From Hepsetus odoe (taxonomy: Eukaryota; Chordata; Actinopteri; Characiformes; Hepsetidae): a stretch of DNA of 64,000 nucleotides. Below the pieces are notes generated by a model. That model did no database searches. It had not been told where the DNA came from and worked only from the letters and a program-made list of their open reading frames with translations. A program made the position numbers and the translations under genes. The stretch is taken from NCBI GenBank assembly GCA_017165825.1, contig CM029370.1, positions 20,984,222-21,048,221 on the forward strand. The letters run 5' to 3'. Below are positions 35,192 to 48,576 of this stretch, piece after piece (within the stretch, counting starts at the first letter, position 1; each line of letters begins with the position of its first letter).

Positions 35192-35372
35192 GACATTGTG
35201 AACACACCACTGCAAAGCACACAGTGAACCACAACGAAATGCTTTCTCTGTATTTTACCCTTCACACGATGCAGCAGGGCACAGACATACATCCAGTGCC
35301 TGGAGCAGTGAAGGGGACCTTTCTTAAGAGTCTGGGAATCAAACCCATGACATTCTAACCACTAGGACACCA
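35180..35372 (-). repeat. Older SINE of the second type, host of a nested insertion
   Basis: Reverse-strand matches to the copy at 32803-33067: GTCATGGGTTTGATTCCC head, GAACCACAACGAAATGC (reverse of the body) and the GAAAGTGAC end. Interrupted at its 3' end by the SINE at 34933-35179. Confidence 0.75.
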
Positions 35373-35560
35373 ACAAATCATAATGAGTAATTGCCAGTGG
35401 CATACATGACATTTCTCAAGTTTAACTAGAATGGTGAACGGCTTCAGAATGGTGGAGAGCACGCTAAAAGGCTAAAAATAATTCTGGGGGGCTAGTGCTC
35501 TCAGGAATTCACACTATTTCTTCTATAGTCACCAGAACATACTCCCTTATTATAAACATC

Positions 35561-35835
35561 ACATACCTTAAATCGCAGAGGTGGCCTAGTGGTTCGGGCG
35601 TTGGCCGCATGATCGGAGGATCGGGGGTTCGAACCCCTTCCAATAGGTTGCCCTGAGGTTCCCTTGAGCAAAGTGCCGTCCCCGTCATGCTCCTCCCTGC
35701 GATGGGCTGGCGACCTGTCCAGGGTGTGTCCCCTGTCCTTCGCCCTGTGTGAGCTGGGATGGACTCCAGCCACCCCCGCGACCCCGCTTTGGACAAGTGT
35801 CAGGAAATGACTGACTGACTGACATACCTTAAATC
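35561..35835 (+). repeat. SINE with 14-bp target-site duplication
   Basis: Element 35575-35821 is the same family as 34933-35179, with a slightly shortened head (GCAGAGGTGGCCTAGTGG), box B GGGTTCGAACCCC and a GACT tail. ACATACCTTAAATC flanks it at 35561-35574 and 35822-35835. Confidence 0.9.
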
Positions 35836-37979
35836 CTCAAATCAAATATATAAGTTCATATGTTATAAAAGAAATACTAGGAAACAATGTGAGAGAAGAC
35901 AAGTGAGGCAGATGATGGGCTGAATTCTTCTCTACATATACAGTAGTATGATGTCACACCCACTGATGGTCTCTTATTCATTCTAGAGTTAAATGTAGAT
36001 GCCCATTATTCAATCCACTGCTCCAACAGGCATGTAATTACTGCAGGGTTTGCAGAGAAGCTGCATGAACATGACAGGCTATGGAACAGGAAAGAGCTTC
36101 TGCTCACACTATAGGACCTGGTGCAGAATACGTCTCATTTTATACTAGAGGCGAAATGTGTGTAGGAGTATGTGTGTAATAGTAAGTAAGTGAGAGGAAG
36201 AGAGAGAGAGCTATTTCCATTATTCCCCACCTTCCTTCTATATGAATGAAATGACTTCTACTTCTGAACTCATGAATTATCCACAGTGGTACAGCACTCT
36301 TTAATGTAACTGTATAATGAATCCTTTCTGTGTTTTATGCAGAAAAATCTAATAATTAATATTAAATATAATATAATAATAATTTTATATAAAATAATAT
36401 ATAATTCATGCTACATTTGTATTTACATGTGATCTTGTGATCTGCTTTGTAATGTCTTTATGGCTTGCTTACATCTCACCTCTGATTACTGTGGTGAACT
36501 GGCAAATATCCTCAAAGCCATAGTCCTAGGCACCTTTTAATTCCTCCTCATAAATGACAGGAAACAGAAAAGTGATGCATGGCCCATACATATAATTCCC
36601 CAAGGAGAGCTGTATATCTCACGAGTCAGTCAGTATGGGAAATGGATCGTAGGGGATTGTGAAAGCTACTGGGTTCAAAACATAGACACACTCTGAGTAA
36701 TCCAAGCTTAAACATGCATGAATAACACAATAACAAACCCTTCTTTGTGTGATTCAGAATTCTCAAGGTTTAATCCTCTCATAACTGAAAATTCTCCATT
36801 CAGGGCTTTTTTATCCTTTGTGTACTCTGTGTGACTCATATGGAGGCTGTCATAAAAGGTGTGCCCAGATGTGGGCATCTGCTGGGCTGTAGCAGACCCT
36901 CCTCATGCACTAGGGGGGAGTAAATGGCACATCTGGAGGACCGATGCCAACACAGCGCTCCTGTGGGACGAGCATTGCCATCTGTGCCAATGAACAGAAG
37001 AACAGCCCCCCAGTGGCCTGCAGCATATGGGCTTGCACACTGAAGATTTTTTTTTTTACAGCTGCAGTCAATATTATTGTCACTGCTTCTCTCATCTCTG
37101 CCAGAAGGTGTTGTAGAAGTTCAGGTGGATCTCTTCAAAGTGTGTGTTGTACCTTCAAGACGGATGGCTACTTTCTTAGTGTGTTTCATCTACCAAGGTT
37201 AATATTCCTACATATTTTGTTCAAATATACATTGAGGAATCAATTTCTATACAAACATATCCACACAAAGATTTGTGAGCACTTTGTTATGTATTCATTT
37301 TTAAAATATTCTATCAAAGGCAATCAAAAATGACTTGCCAAAGTCAGTTTTGACTGCAAAGTCAGTCCACAACAAATGTTGTCGTTATTCTTTCAGAATA
37401 TGTTTCAGCATCTCTTGGGAGCAGAAGTGGAATATTTGGCTCAGTGGAGCGCTATGTTGACTTCATCAGACAAAAAATGAGTTAAAAAATGAGTTAAAAA
37501 AAGAAAAAGAAAAAAGTAAAGCCCAGGAGTCTTGCCTCGTTCCTGGTCAACCAAGCCCAACCAAAGTTTATTTTTTTAAATAGATTTTGCTAATGCAAAT
37601 GCACTGTCTCCAGCGTAACCAAGCCAACATTGCTTATGATATGTTTTCTCTTGATATTAAAGGGAAGTGGAACGAGTGGGAATTGTCTGGCTTCTTATCT
37701 GACTTCAGAGAGCCTTCATCTCCACCTCCTCTCTCCCACTCAGATGACTGATGAGGATCCCCTTGATAAGATGCCTGGGTGTGATGGATTGATGAAGGAA
37801 TTGATGGAGAAACTGAGGGAAATATATATATTGGTGTATATATATTAGGTTAGGCAACTAGGCTTTTTGTAAAGTTTTCCAAACAAATATCAGTCAAAGG
37901 TTAGTAACTACTGAATTACAAAGCTTACTAAGTTTAAGTATTACACTTAACTAAGTGGCAAATGCTGCATTGCTGTAGC
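35836..37979. other. Gene-free region
   Basis: No gene recognised. A somewhat GC-richer patch near 36880-37030 has open frames on both strands but no identifiable motif. Confidence 0.5.
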
Positions 37980-38140
37980 AAGTGTTAATCTTTTATTTTC
38001 ATCAATCAACAAAATGCAGTGAATGAACAAAAGAGAAATCTAAATGAAATCAATATTTGGTGTGACCACCCTTTGCCTTCAAAACAGCATCAGTTCTTCT
38101 AGGTAAACTTGCACACAGTTTTTGAAGGAACTTGGCTGGT
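37980..38140 (+). mobile_element. Left-arm fragment of the fold-back Tc1-derived element
   Basis: Near-identical to the inner part of the left arm at 30394-30950 (CATCAATCAACAAAATGCAG, TCAATATTTGGTGTGACCAC). It lacks the outer ~80 bases and the whole right half. Confidence 0.8.
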
Positions 38141-38345
38141 AGGACTGGCTGGGGGTGTCCTAATTTATTCCTCACCAGAAATCACATTTTTGTAGAATTA
38201 CATTGTACAGAAGAAGCCTTTTCTTCAGTTTTAATTGTTTATTTATTTTACTTGAATTTCCCAGTATTGTAAAAATTGAGATTAAATATCCATATGTCCA
38301 AGAATGTTACAAAAACACACAGGCTGTCATGGGGTGCCTTAATTT

Positions 38346-38374
<29 letters not shown>

Positions 38375-38376
<2 letters not shown>

Positions 38377-38930
38377 CAATACTGTGCAAAAGTTTTAGGC
38401 AGGTGTGGAAAAAATGCTGTAAACAACAAATGCTTTCAGAAATATAAATAATGGTTGTTTGTTTTGATCAATGTACAAAATGCAAAGTGAGCTAACGAAA
38501 GAAAAATCTAGATCAGATCAATATTTGGTGTTACTGCCTTTTGCCTTCAAACCAGCATCAGTTCTTCTGGCCCCCACAGAGTCCTGATCTCAGCATCATC
38601 CAGTGTGTCTGGATTACATGAAGAGACAGAAGGATGTGAGGAAGCCTACATCCACAGAAGATCTGTGGTTAGTTCTCCAAGATGTTTGGAACAACCTACC
38701 AGCCAAGTTCCTTCAAAAACTGTGTGCCAGTGTACCTAGAAGAATTGATGCTGTTTTGAAGGCAAAGGGTGGTCACACCAAATATTGATTTGATTTAGAT
38801 TTCTCTTTTGTTCATTCACTGCATTTTGTTGATTGATGAAAATAAATGATTAACACTTCCATTTCTGAAAGCATTCTTTGTTCACAGCATTTTTTCCACA
38901 CCTGCCTAAAACCTTTGCACAGCACTGTAT
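38375..38930 (+). mobile_element. Tc1-derived element with transposase C-terminus and long inverted arms
   Basis: Ends TACAATACTGTGCAAAAGTT and its near reverse complement, flanked by TA-rich DNA. The right half encodes the C-terminus of a Tc1-like transposase: a PDLSIIQ stretch where the last catalytic acidic residue is expected, then a frameshift, then DLWLVLQDVWNNLPAKFLQK and VPRRIDAVLKAKGGHTKY-stop. The frameshift and loss of the N-terminal half make it inactive. The left arm carries an inverted copy of the same coding end. Confidence 0.85.
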
Positions 38931-41924
38931 ATATATATAAAATGTAACTTCTTTAAGAGCCACACTTTATATATTTTTAAATATCATTTTCAAATATATG
39001 TTACATATATTCTCTGTAGCAAGTATGTACTAATTTCTATTTGTCTGCAAAATGTATAGTTTTATGATGGAGTGCCTAAACCATTTTATATGTGTGTATG
39101 CACAGACCCCAGATGCATTTTTCAAACCACTACTATTGATATTCATGCTGCATCCATGTATGTGAAAATACTGTATACTTACATTTTCATTAAAAATGTA
39201 TGTATTGTTGTTCCTTCCCATGTGAATGTCCACATGGTCAACCTCATATGTTGCTTTCATTATGTATGACTGTTTAGACCATTTTTACTGTGTGCATTGG
39301 AATAGATTCTTTTGACCGTTTCGTTTTTCTGATGAATTGCAACAAATCTCATACCTCTTTCTGCACAAACTCTCAGGGGGTTCAGCTAGATCTGTCAGGA
39401 TATAGTTTATATAGGATAGGATCTGTGCTTTACAGAATACAGAGGGCCAGATATTTGTATGTGTGCAGGTACAGAGAAAAAAACTGATGATGCAACCCTA
39501 ATGTTCTCATGATGTGTCCCGGTTGTGACATAAATTAAGCATTTATGCCTTCGTGCCGTTTAGACTCATTGTCAAAATTATACATAATGCGATTAAAATG
39601 TGCATTATATTTTGCATCATGTTATAATTAAACCCTCTTTTCTTATCATACTTTCTTAGTGAATTATCTCTTTACTGAAGTATTTTTTTAATATGATTTT
39701 GAAATAGAGCTATATGCCTTAAATACATCCCCCAGTTTCAAACAGGGTAAAAACCAAATAGGTACTAGAAACCACAGACACTCATTTTTTTTTAAGGGTC
39801 GATATTCTTTAAGTACATTAAAATGCAATGTAAAGAATATCAGAATTACATTTACAACCCACAAACATGCTGCATGACTACTTTTATATGTGCATGCTAT
39901 ACCTTTAAGCCATGCAGAGCTCCTCCCTGCTCAGGGGTGCTCACTGCAGTGGGTGCCCTGCGGACCTCTTCTCTAAATCTGAGGTTATATGTTGGTTTTC
40001 ATTTCACTCAAGAAAAGCAAGATATGACCCATCAGAAGTAAGTATGCACAAGTGTGCACATATGCAAGTACAAATTTACATGTGTAAAATTAATTTGATA
40101 TAGGGTAGAAATGTTCAGATATACTCAACAGTTATACTAAAGTTAAGATATGGCATGCATTTATTTGTGATGAATTTAAGAAATGGATAACTATATTTCA
40201 TGTTAAAAGAGCCATCAATGACTGGATTTTGAATAAACTCATTGCATCTATTGGCACACTAGTGGATGTAAAGTTAGTTGTTAGGGGAGTTTACCATTTT
40301 TTAGTTTTTTTTGTAATCCCGAGCAATAACGATTAAAAAAAGATTTTGAAAAAAACAAAAAGATGTTCTATTTACACTTAATGTTCATATGATCGTCTTG
40401 TCACAGTTAAATGATCACTGATGTTTTATAAGCTTACTTTTTAGCTGTGAGTTTAACAGAGCTTACGAGTTTAACGCAGAAAATAATCTAAGAGGGGAGA
40501 AAATAAAACATATGGATGTGATCAAAAGACTAATTTTTTTGTTAACTCAAAGACACATTCTGAAAATATTTAATAAAATGACAAAGGAATGATTCTTTTC
40601 ATTATGATTTTGACAACAGAACTCACAACAGATGTTATTACAAACATCCAGCGGTCAAGATTGGTTTGACAGGGATTCTCAATGGCTGTATATTGTATTT
40701 TGTAAAACATGCTGGCTAATGTAGAAAAAGAACTAAAGAAATAAAATCGTGAACTCTCTCAAACTAATGAGGCTGATGGATATAATGCTGTGCTGCACAA
40801 ACATAAAAATATATAAGATCCTAGTTTTATGCCAGAATGCCCCTTTAAGTAGTGTTCTTTATCAGCATACACTTAGTGCTATCATCAGTCATGTGTTTGT
40901 AGCAAAACAGAAATTAATGCATTTCAAAACGTGTCAAATTAGCAGCTTTACATCCATTCATGACGTATCTTTTGAGTTATCATTACTTAGTTCCTTTAAG
41001 GCATCTTTGATAACTTTTCATTCTATTTAGAATTTGTGAATTAAGGAATATTGCTAATATTAAGGGCCCAAACCTTAGCCTCAGTGCGATTTACCTTCCT
41101 TGAAATAGAAAAATATCACAGGTATGTTTGATTAATTACTGTGTCATGTGTTCTGGGGGAAAACATCAATGACATAGATAAACAGAATAAAATTCAGTTT
41201 ATCTTCATACTGAGAAACATACCCTGGGGCAAAGATATTCCATGCACATCACAACTATGATCAATGGGGCACTCTGCCTTGTACAGATTGAGAGACAAAC
41301 CTGCCGATGGGGGCCACTTTAAATTATGAGGTTACCAAAGTTTTAATTTAATTCCAATCACTAAATCCAGCTTGACCATAAATAAAGTTAATGACAATGA
41401 CTATCAATAAATCTGATATTGCAGAATAATTGTCAAAGACCAGTGATTTTTCATTTACCTACAATTGAGCTCTATCACAGAACACAAGGGGGCTGTGTTG
41501 TATTTGCTAGAAGGGATTTGTTTTAATCTGAATTGTGAATCGGGTGGATTTAAACCATGCAGCTACATTCAAATCTAATTTAATGCAGTGAAAAGGAATC
41601 AACTTCCTCACATGTATTTTTAAGCATATTTTCAAACTGATTAGACTCATATCTTTATGTTGACCAGTCTAATCCATTTAGAATCATGACTCACTTGTCT
41701 TTGTTCAGTATAAAGCATACAAGAGCAAGTACTGCTTTTTCACCATAGAGTTTAAGGAGTTCATCCATAATGGCATTTACTAATATATAAATATAAATAT
41801 AAAAATAAAGCAGCAATAATATAGAAGATAAAAACACATTGAACAACACTTACAAATAGCCAGCAACTTTTTCAGAGTGAATATCAGCTGCTGATTAGTC
41901 TGTCTTAATTGACACTACAGATGC
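38931..41924. other. Gene-free AT-rich region
   Basis: Nothing recognised. Confidence 0.5.
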
Positions 41925-42310
41925 AATGTTTGAAAAGACAGGTGGCTGAGCTGATGGTGGCAGAGTTAAAAATGATGAGATCTGTGTTGGCAGTGATGAG
42001 GATGAACAGGATTAGAAATGAGTATATTAGAGAGACAGCTCAGGTTGGACAATTTAGAGACTAAGTTAAAGAAGCAAGACTGTGTTGATTTGGACATGTG
42101 CATAGGAGAAACAAGGATTATGCTGGGAAAAGATTGCTGAGGATGGAACTATCAGGAAAGAGGAGAAGAAGGCCAAAGAAGAAGTTTATGTATTTGGTGA
42201 AAAAGAGTGTGCAGCCGGTTGGTTTGAAGGAGGAATATGCAGAGGACCGGAAGAAATGAAAATGGATAATCTGCTTTAGGGAGCAGCTGAAAGAAGAAGA
42301 AGAAGAAGTG
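41925..42310 (+). mobile_element. 3' end fragment of the LINE family seen at 2765-4015, plus strand
   Basis: The plus strand encodes, with a few breaks, RNEYIRETAQ, then WFGHV-like sequence, RLLRMELSGKR and RRRPKKKF, closing in a GAA trinucleotide tail at 42289-42308. This is the typical C-terminus and 3' tail of the family, in opposite orientation to the other two copies. Confidence 0.75.
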
Positions 42311-43544
42311 AAAAAATCCCTAAAATATCACTGTTCTAAACTAATAAAAGCAAACTGCAGTCTGGTTAACAGAAACACAGTGTCTGCTCACCAATGCTTT
42401 AGGGTGCTGTTGCATAATGATCTCAGGGGAAAAGTAAATATGCAAGCAATAAATTTTTCTGTTTTATCTTCAATTGTTGAGCTAAGCTACACAACACAAT
42501 CAGCATGACCACACAAATGCCCTACATACTCTATAATTTCCATAGTGGCACCATCATTGTTCCTTTGCCCACTTTCATTCTCCAGGATTCCAGATGTGTT
42601 GCAATTGTTGTCAGTATGCAGCTAACAGCTGGTGCACAGGGACAAATGGATGGATATCTCATGGACATACCATACTTGTTTCCATTGGCTTTGATACTCT
42701 TCACTCTTTAATGTGTGACTCTGTGCTGAGCAATAACCCCTAAACAGTAACGCCTTTCCTTCGGATTGTTGCTTTATGTCTCTGCAAGTTTAAGTGGTCC
42801 TACTTGTATCATTTTACTGATTATTAACAATCATTTTAGCATGTGTTGACTCCTTCCTGCTGTTTCATTGTTTTTTAACTTGCTAAACAAATAGGTTCAT
42901 TATTCCTAAACCTCTAATTAGCTTGGCATATTTGTTGTTAATTTTCCAGTTAAAGTAATTCCAAAGCATTCTCCTGCAGATTAATATAGCCAATTTCAGA
43001 ACTGGTGCAAGCTGCATCAAAGATTTAATCCTGTCTCATGTAAATTTTACTAAATTTGGTAGCCTTCCTAGTAAAGCACCTTTTTTATCCATATGGAAAA
43101 TTAAGTTGACCAGTGGTTGACAAATGATCGATCAGATTTAAACATTTTTCATGATATCCAAATCTTGGTGCTAAGAAATGTTAACATTCATGGAAAAAAT
43201 ATGGGTCCTTGACTTTTCCAAAATTCCAGTTTTATAATTGGATATATCACCAAATCCACCAACCAAAACATTTTAAGTGAGTTTCCCTATGCTTGCAAAA
43301 ACTCAAATAGTTTGACCCCATGCATCTGGCAATCTTAGAGGTTTGGACATGCCTCTTTTAAACCTGTACGTGCCAAAGTACAACTAGCAGTCTAGAAAAA
43401 GCCCTGCCACAGTGATTAAACTAAACTCATTGCAGTCAGCTTAAATAACATCTCCAGAGTTCATGTCATGGCCTCTTGTGAGAAGATATTAACTTTTTAT
43501 TCAACAGGATAGCAAAACACCAACTACATAAGCGCTAGCATATG
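42311..43544. other. Gene-free region
   Basis: Nothing recognised. Confidence 0.5.
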
Positions 43545-44070
43545 CAGATCTGCCAAAACATTAGAACCACTGATAGGCGGTGTAAATAACATTGATTGTC
43601 TTGTTACAAAAGCACTTCTCAAGGAGTGGGTTATATTGGTCAGCAAGTAAACAAGATGCCTACAAAGAGCACACTAAACACCAGAGTTAGACCATGGAGC
43701 AAAGGAACAATGTGGCCTGATCTTATGAAACATCTTGTGGATTTAACATCATGTGGATTGCTGGGTATTGGCACATTATTTATCTGCAAGAAAGTTGGCA
43801 CCAGTATGCACCATGGGAAAGTGATTTGGTAAAGGCAGTTTGATGCTCTGGACAATGTTCTGCTGGGAAACCTTGGCATTCATGTAGATGTTACTTGTGA
43901 CACCACCTACATTGATGTAGTACATCCTTTATGCCAGGGGTATTTCCAAACACCAGTGGTCTGTTTCATCTTGATAATGCATCCTGCCATGCTGCAACCT
44001 CTTTAGAAATCGTTTGAGTAGCATGAGTTCAAGATTTATGCTTCCCTCCAAAATACCCCAGATATGGTTT
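43545..44070 (+). mobile_element. Decayed Tc1-like transposon
   Basis: The left terminal region reads CCAAAACATTAGAACCACTG. The internal sequence keeps transposase words at DNA level: GACCATGGAGCAAAGGAACA, GCACCATGGGAAAGTGATT, TGATGCTCTGGACAATGTTC and TGCTGGGAAACCTTGGCATT. I recognise these as the catalytic-core region of a common fish Tc1-like family. Large deletions and stops remove any function. Confidence 0.75.
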
Positions 44071-46559
44071 AGTGGCTTTTTAGTGGTCTTATTAGAAGGG
44101 TTCATGCTTTTTGTTAGGATTATGATAAAGTTGGCAAGTATTTTTAAGCATCTGCAAGAATAAGAGATTTGTAGAAAATTGTAGCATTATGAAATAATCT
44201 ATTTTCTTTATTTATAAAAATAATAGGAAGCATCTCAATGTTATGTCATATTCATTTTTTGGGGAACTGTGCCAGACTAAAGGACTAGCCACAAATGTAA
44301 GCACCTGGAGTCCTATAGATACAACTGAACCTTTAGAGAAAAACCTATGGGAAAAAATATATATATATATTTTTGCAAAAATTTAAAAAGGATAGGTTTA
44401 TTGGAGTTATATTGTCTAAAGGAGGGTTCACATTACAGATTGTGTTACTAAATTAATTTCCAAAGTATATGATTCTTTGTGTAATTAAAATAATAGCCTC
44501 ACAGTGACTCAAACTTTTTATCACAGATAAAAAAAGCATTTTGGATCTTCACATATTGAAACAGAGAGATTCTGGAAGAGATTAATGCTAACGTTACTAC
44601 AAAACCACATTTGAATAGTTCAGCTGGGTTCATTCCTCTTCTGAACATGACACATTTTATACAGGGTAAATATCTGTCAGTCTTAGAAATCCCAAATGCA
44701 ACTTAAGTTGCAGTCTTTCTTTGTTAGTATAGTGCATAGTGCAAAGGAAAACTATAGTGTGCAGTGTGAAGGTGAAGGTTGTATAAGCAGAGTTAGTGTT
44801 CACTAAAGAAAGATTTAGAATGTGGGAGTATTTTAGGCAGGCTTATCAGCACATAAGCAACATATGCAAACAGCATAATTAATACTTGCTAAACTAGAGA
44901 CTTACAGAGCAGACCATGAGCTCGAGAGCTGTGCAATGGTGCTAAACAACTCTATGGGAAAAACATTTCAAAGCATTGCATTTATTAAACATAATGGCCC
45001 TGATCAGTAGCCTATAAAAGTTATAAGAGCACTAAAAAGTGTTATATTCTGCCAAGTTGCTTTCCATAAGGTATTATCTTCAAGAATTTGTAACAATTTT
45101 TCTAAATAAAAAAAAAAAGAATAAAAATAATCATGATCTTAATAAAATCTTTGCAGATTTGATTTAAAATCTTTGCAGATTAAATAATTGTTTCAGTATC
45201 TATTTTTTAAATTTCTATTTATGAGATTTTCACTTTTACTCCACTAAAATTGTTGAAAAATGCAGAATTTAAGTTTAAGTTGAAATTTAAGTAGGAAAAA
45301 CTAAACAGGACTTTTCTGAAATGAAATGCACAAAACACACATATGCACACATCAAATACAAAACTAAGGAGTAGGATGTGAACACAAGTAACAAAGCATG
45401 AACCAGGAAACATTCAGACACAGCACGGAAACAAAATAGGAACCTCCAAAAGTCACTGAGAAACCACAGAGAAACGCTGAAGACACAAACACAAGAGTCT
45501 TTGTGATACACAGGATATGGGCAGTGGCCAGAGGCATGAACAGGACATAGCTAGACAGTGGCAGGACTAAGGTGGGGAATAACCAAAGCACACAGAAGCA
45601 CACAGACTTAAATGTGTTGCTACTCATTAATCTGAAGTATCAAAGTATCAAAGTATACTGATATGAACCCTTCTTTGAAGAGTAAGCTTCTCTCTCCAGC
45701 CTTGAGCAGAGTCAAAGAGTTGGAGTGGGGCTCTGCAGAGAGTCGACTGATTACAGTGGCTGCCTGTCTCTGGAGTCTGAGAAGAAGAATGGTGCAAGGC
45801 TTTGAGGGCATGCTGTTCTCTAACAAAACCTTCCATGGAGCCTGCTGGTCAAGGGCAACCAGGGGAAAGCAAGTTGGTCTTTTAGTCCCTGTCTCTCTTG
45901 CATAGCACCAGTAACCCCACCATGCAGAGAACAGCAGAATCACCTCCATCTATTCCCCTCCTCACAAGTGTAAAATTTAATTGGACACCTGCCCTGCCAA
46001 GAGCACCAAAAATAGCTCTATGGCATGCTATTATGAAACCCTAACCTACTGTGTAACCAAGTGTTTAAAAAGATCTCTTTTTTACCTCAGCAAGCTGTGC
46101 ACAAGACCTTTTGGGAAAAAAGCACTCTGAGCACTGAGGGAATATTTTAAAGTCAAAAGTTATGCATGTGGTGGAGCATAGCTGTAATAAGGCCTTAATT
46201 TGTGCTGGAACAAGCTTCATCCAGATCTAGCCCCTCCCAGATTGGATCTGGCATTTCTTTTAGTCTGTTCTGGCACCTCATTCACATATTGAATATTGTC
46301 ATTTCACTGGTCAGAGCCTGCCATTAAAATGATCTCATTTCCAGTCAAAATGGCCAAGAACAAATTATTCACAGAAAATTACACCGAAGCCTCAACAATT
46401 AATTATAGTATGACATTTTTCATTATTAAAGGCATCCACCTTTCCAGTCTTAAACTTTAGCTGTGTTTTCTGTTTCTCATGATCCAAGTAAGCCCAAATT
46501 CAAATTTATACAATTAGCAGTGTCTAAAACCTTTTAGCACATCTCAAAAGTCCAGTATC
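44071..46559. other. Gene-free region
   Basis: No gene recognised. The minus-strand open frame 45620-45949 (109 residues) is unidentified. Confidence 0.5.
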
Positions 46560-46795
46560 AGTGTTTTAGTAGTTTTTTGCCTGTGTCTCAGTAATGGCTT
46601 CTTGAACATCTACACATCCTTTCAGAACCATAGTGTTGAATTTTCTCTCACTGAGGAAAGACATTTTTTCAGATCTGAAGCAGGAGTACAGCTTGATTTT
46701 CTTCTCTCTCTCAAAGATGAAAGCTTTAAGCACTTTTTATCTGATGGTGACAGTTTTGGTGGTCTACCAGGTCTTGCTCAGTTGACGGGAGTCCC
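46560..46795 (-). mobile_element. Tc1-like transposase N-terminal fragment
   Basis: The minus strand reads RPGRPPKLSPSDKKCLKLSS, then LRERRKSS, with KKPLLRH after two stops. GRPPK is the AT-hook-like linker between the two helix-turn-helix motifs of Tc1 transposases, and KPLLRH follows the second. No catalytic domain remains. Confidence 0.75.
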
Positions 46796-48390
46796 ATTTT
46801 CTCTCTATCTTTTAATCATTTTGAACTCAAAAACTCAAACTGAGTTATGAGTGAATGTTTGAAGCTGAAGATCCTCATTAACACTCTTTTTAGATGTGAG
46901 GTCCAATGTAAAAGGGAAAAGCTCACACTGAGCTTTATGCCTGACACACCTTCTCCTGTCACATTATAGCATCCTATGTATCAGTACTCAGTGTTCCAGG
47001 ACCTCATCATTTACCAATTAAGCACTGGCTGTAAAGCTTTTAGTCTTTGGCTTTAAATAGCTGTCTTTGTAAATGAGATGTGGTATAAAGAATGCTTTTA
47101 AAGTACAAAGACTTTGCAGATAAGACACACAAACAGTGGTTCTATGGCATCAGTCCAAAATACCACTTTGGCACCCTTTTTAGAGAGTTCTTTTTTTTTG
47201 TTAGACTTTGGTTCTGCCCCATGACAGTGATTATACTCTCTTTGAATCAATAGATCCCAAGAGCTACTGAAGTACTGCTTCTCATTTTTGTGGTACTGTG
47301 TACTATAACCTGAGTCTAACTGCTAACAATGTGCAGTTGCCAAGCAATTAAAAATGTACACTTTGCTCTTCATACCAGTCAACACAGTGAACATAAGGGA
47401 TGTCAGATCTTTAAACTAAATATGTGCCAGAAAGTAGACATGTGAGATTACTTTTTATGAGCTAGTAGGGCCCTAAAGTATAGGTGGTAAGACATTTAAT
47501 TTTTGAAAAAGCAAATCTTTTTTTCTGCTGGTGAACTCTAACACTAATTTTTGATTTTTGCTTTTCTTTGAATTTAAAATTTTTTTTAATGGGTTTTTTT
47601 TCTTTGTATTTTTATGGCAGAGCCAAACATGAAATAGAATCGCATGTGATTTCAATACTTGGAATATGAGAACATTTCCCAAACAAAAAATCTGTTTTCA
47701 TAATGCTATCAGGCAACTTGAACATTTTATTTCAAAAGTATTTCACCCAAGGTCAAGTTCTATCATGTGAGAGTGAAAGTGGTGCATCCCTCGCCACATA
47801 CCAAGCTTATCCACACGCAAAGACTTGTGATCATTGAGAGACGTTGTGAAATATTACAAACTCACTGCATGCTACTGAGTCCAAACTGAAGAGCTTATGA
47901 AATGCAGCCACAGGGAACAAGAGCATGGCCATAGAACTGAAAATATAGAACTCGTGAGACTAGCTGAAAGTTTCTAAAACAATGGCACTGAATGTACAAG
48001 CTGCTGATACTTAGCTATGATAGACTTGATAATTTACCACCTGTCCCATAAAAGGATAACATAAATATACACTGGCCATCATCTTGGAAGCAGTAATGAA
48101 ATGCAGCTGGTGGTTATACCAATGGATTCCAGTTTTTCATTTTTTTGTTAACTACAATAACCAAAAAAATGACTAGGCTTCCATGTCACATGCAAAAGTT
48201 TAGCACCGCAGTCAAATTATTCTTTTTTTTTTTGGTACACATGCTCTGTCCATAACCCACTTCTGTACATTCTAACAGCCTTTTCTTATTAATTTGCTGA
48301 ATTCAACATATTGTTACAAAACAAACCACAAACTGTGTTACATGCAGAAGTTACAAAATCGTTTGTATGTTATGTTTTACTTCTTCCAAT
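46796..48390. other. Gene-free region
   Basis: Nothing recognised. Confidence 0.5.
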
Positions 48391-48576
48391 ATGTTTCAAA
48401 CGCTCTCACTGACTCACTCACTCACTCACTCACTCACTCACTCACACACCCACTCTGCTAACCGCTTATCCTGATTAGGGTCGCTGGCTATGCTGGAGCC
48501 TATCCCAGAGCTCCTAGGGTAAAAGGCGGGGAAACACCCTGGGCAGGTCGCCAGCCCATCACAGGATGTTTCAAAC
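48391..48576 (-). repeat. 5'-truncated SINE tail with CACT repeat and target-site duplication
   Basis: ATGTTTCAAAC occurs at 48391-48401 and 48566-48576. Between them are a CACT tetranucleotide repeat (about 48405-48446) and the shared tail (CCGCTTATCCTGATTAGGG, TGGAGCCTATCCCAG, GGGCAGGTCGCCAGCCCATC). Minus orientation, head missing. Confidence 0.8.
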
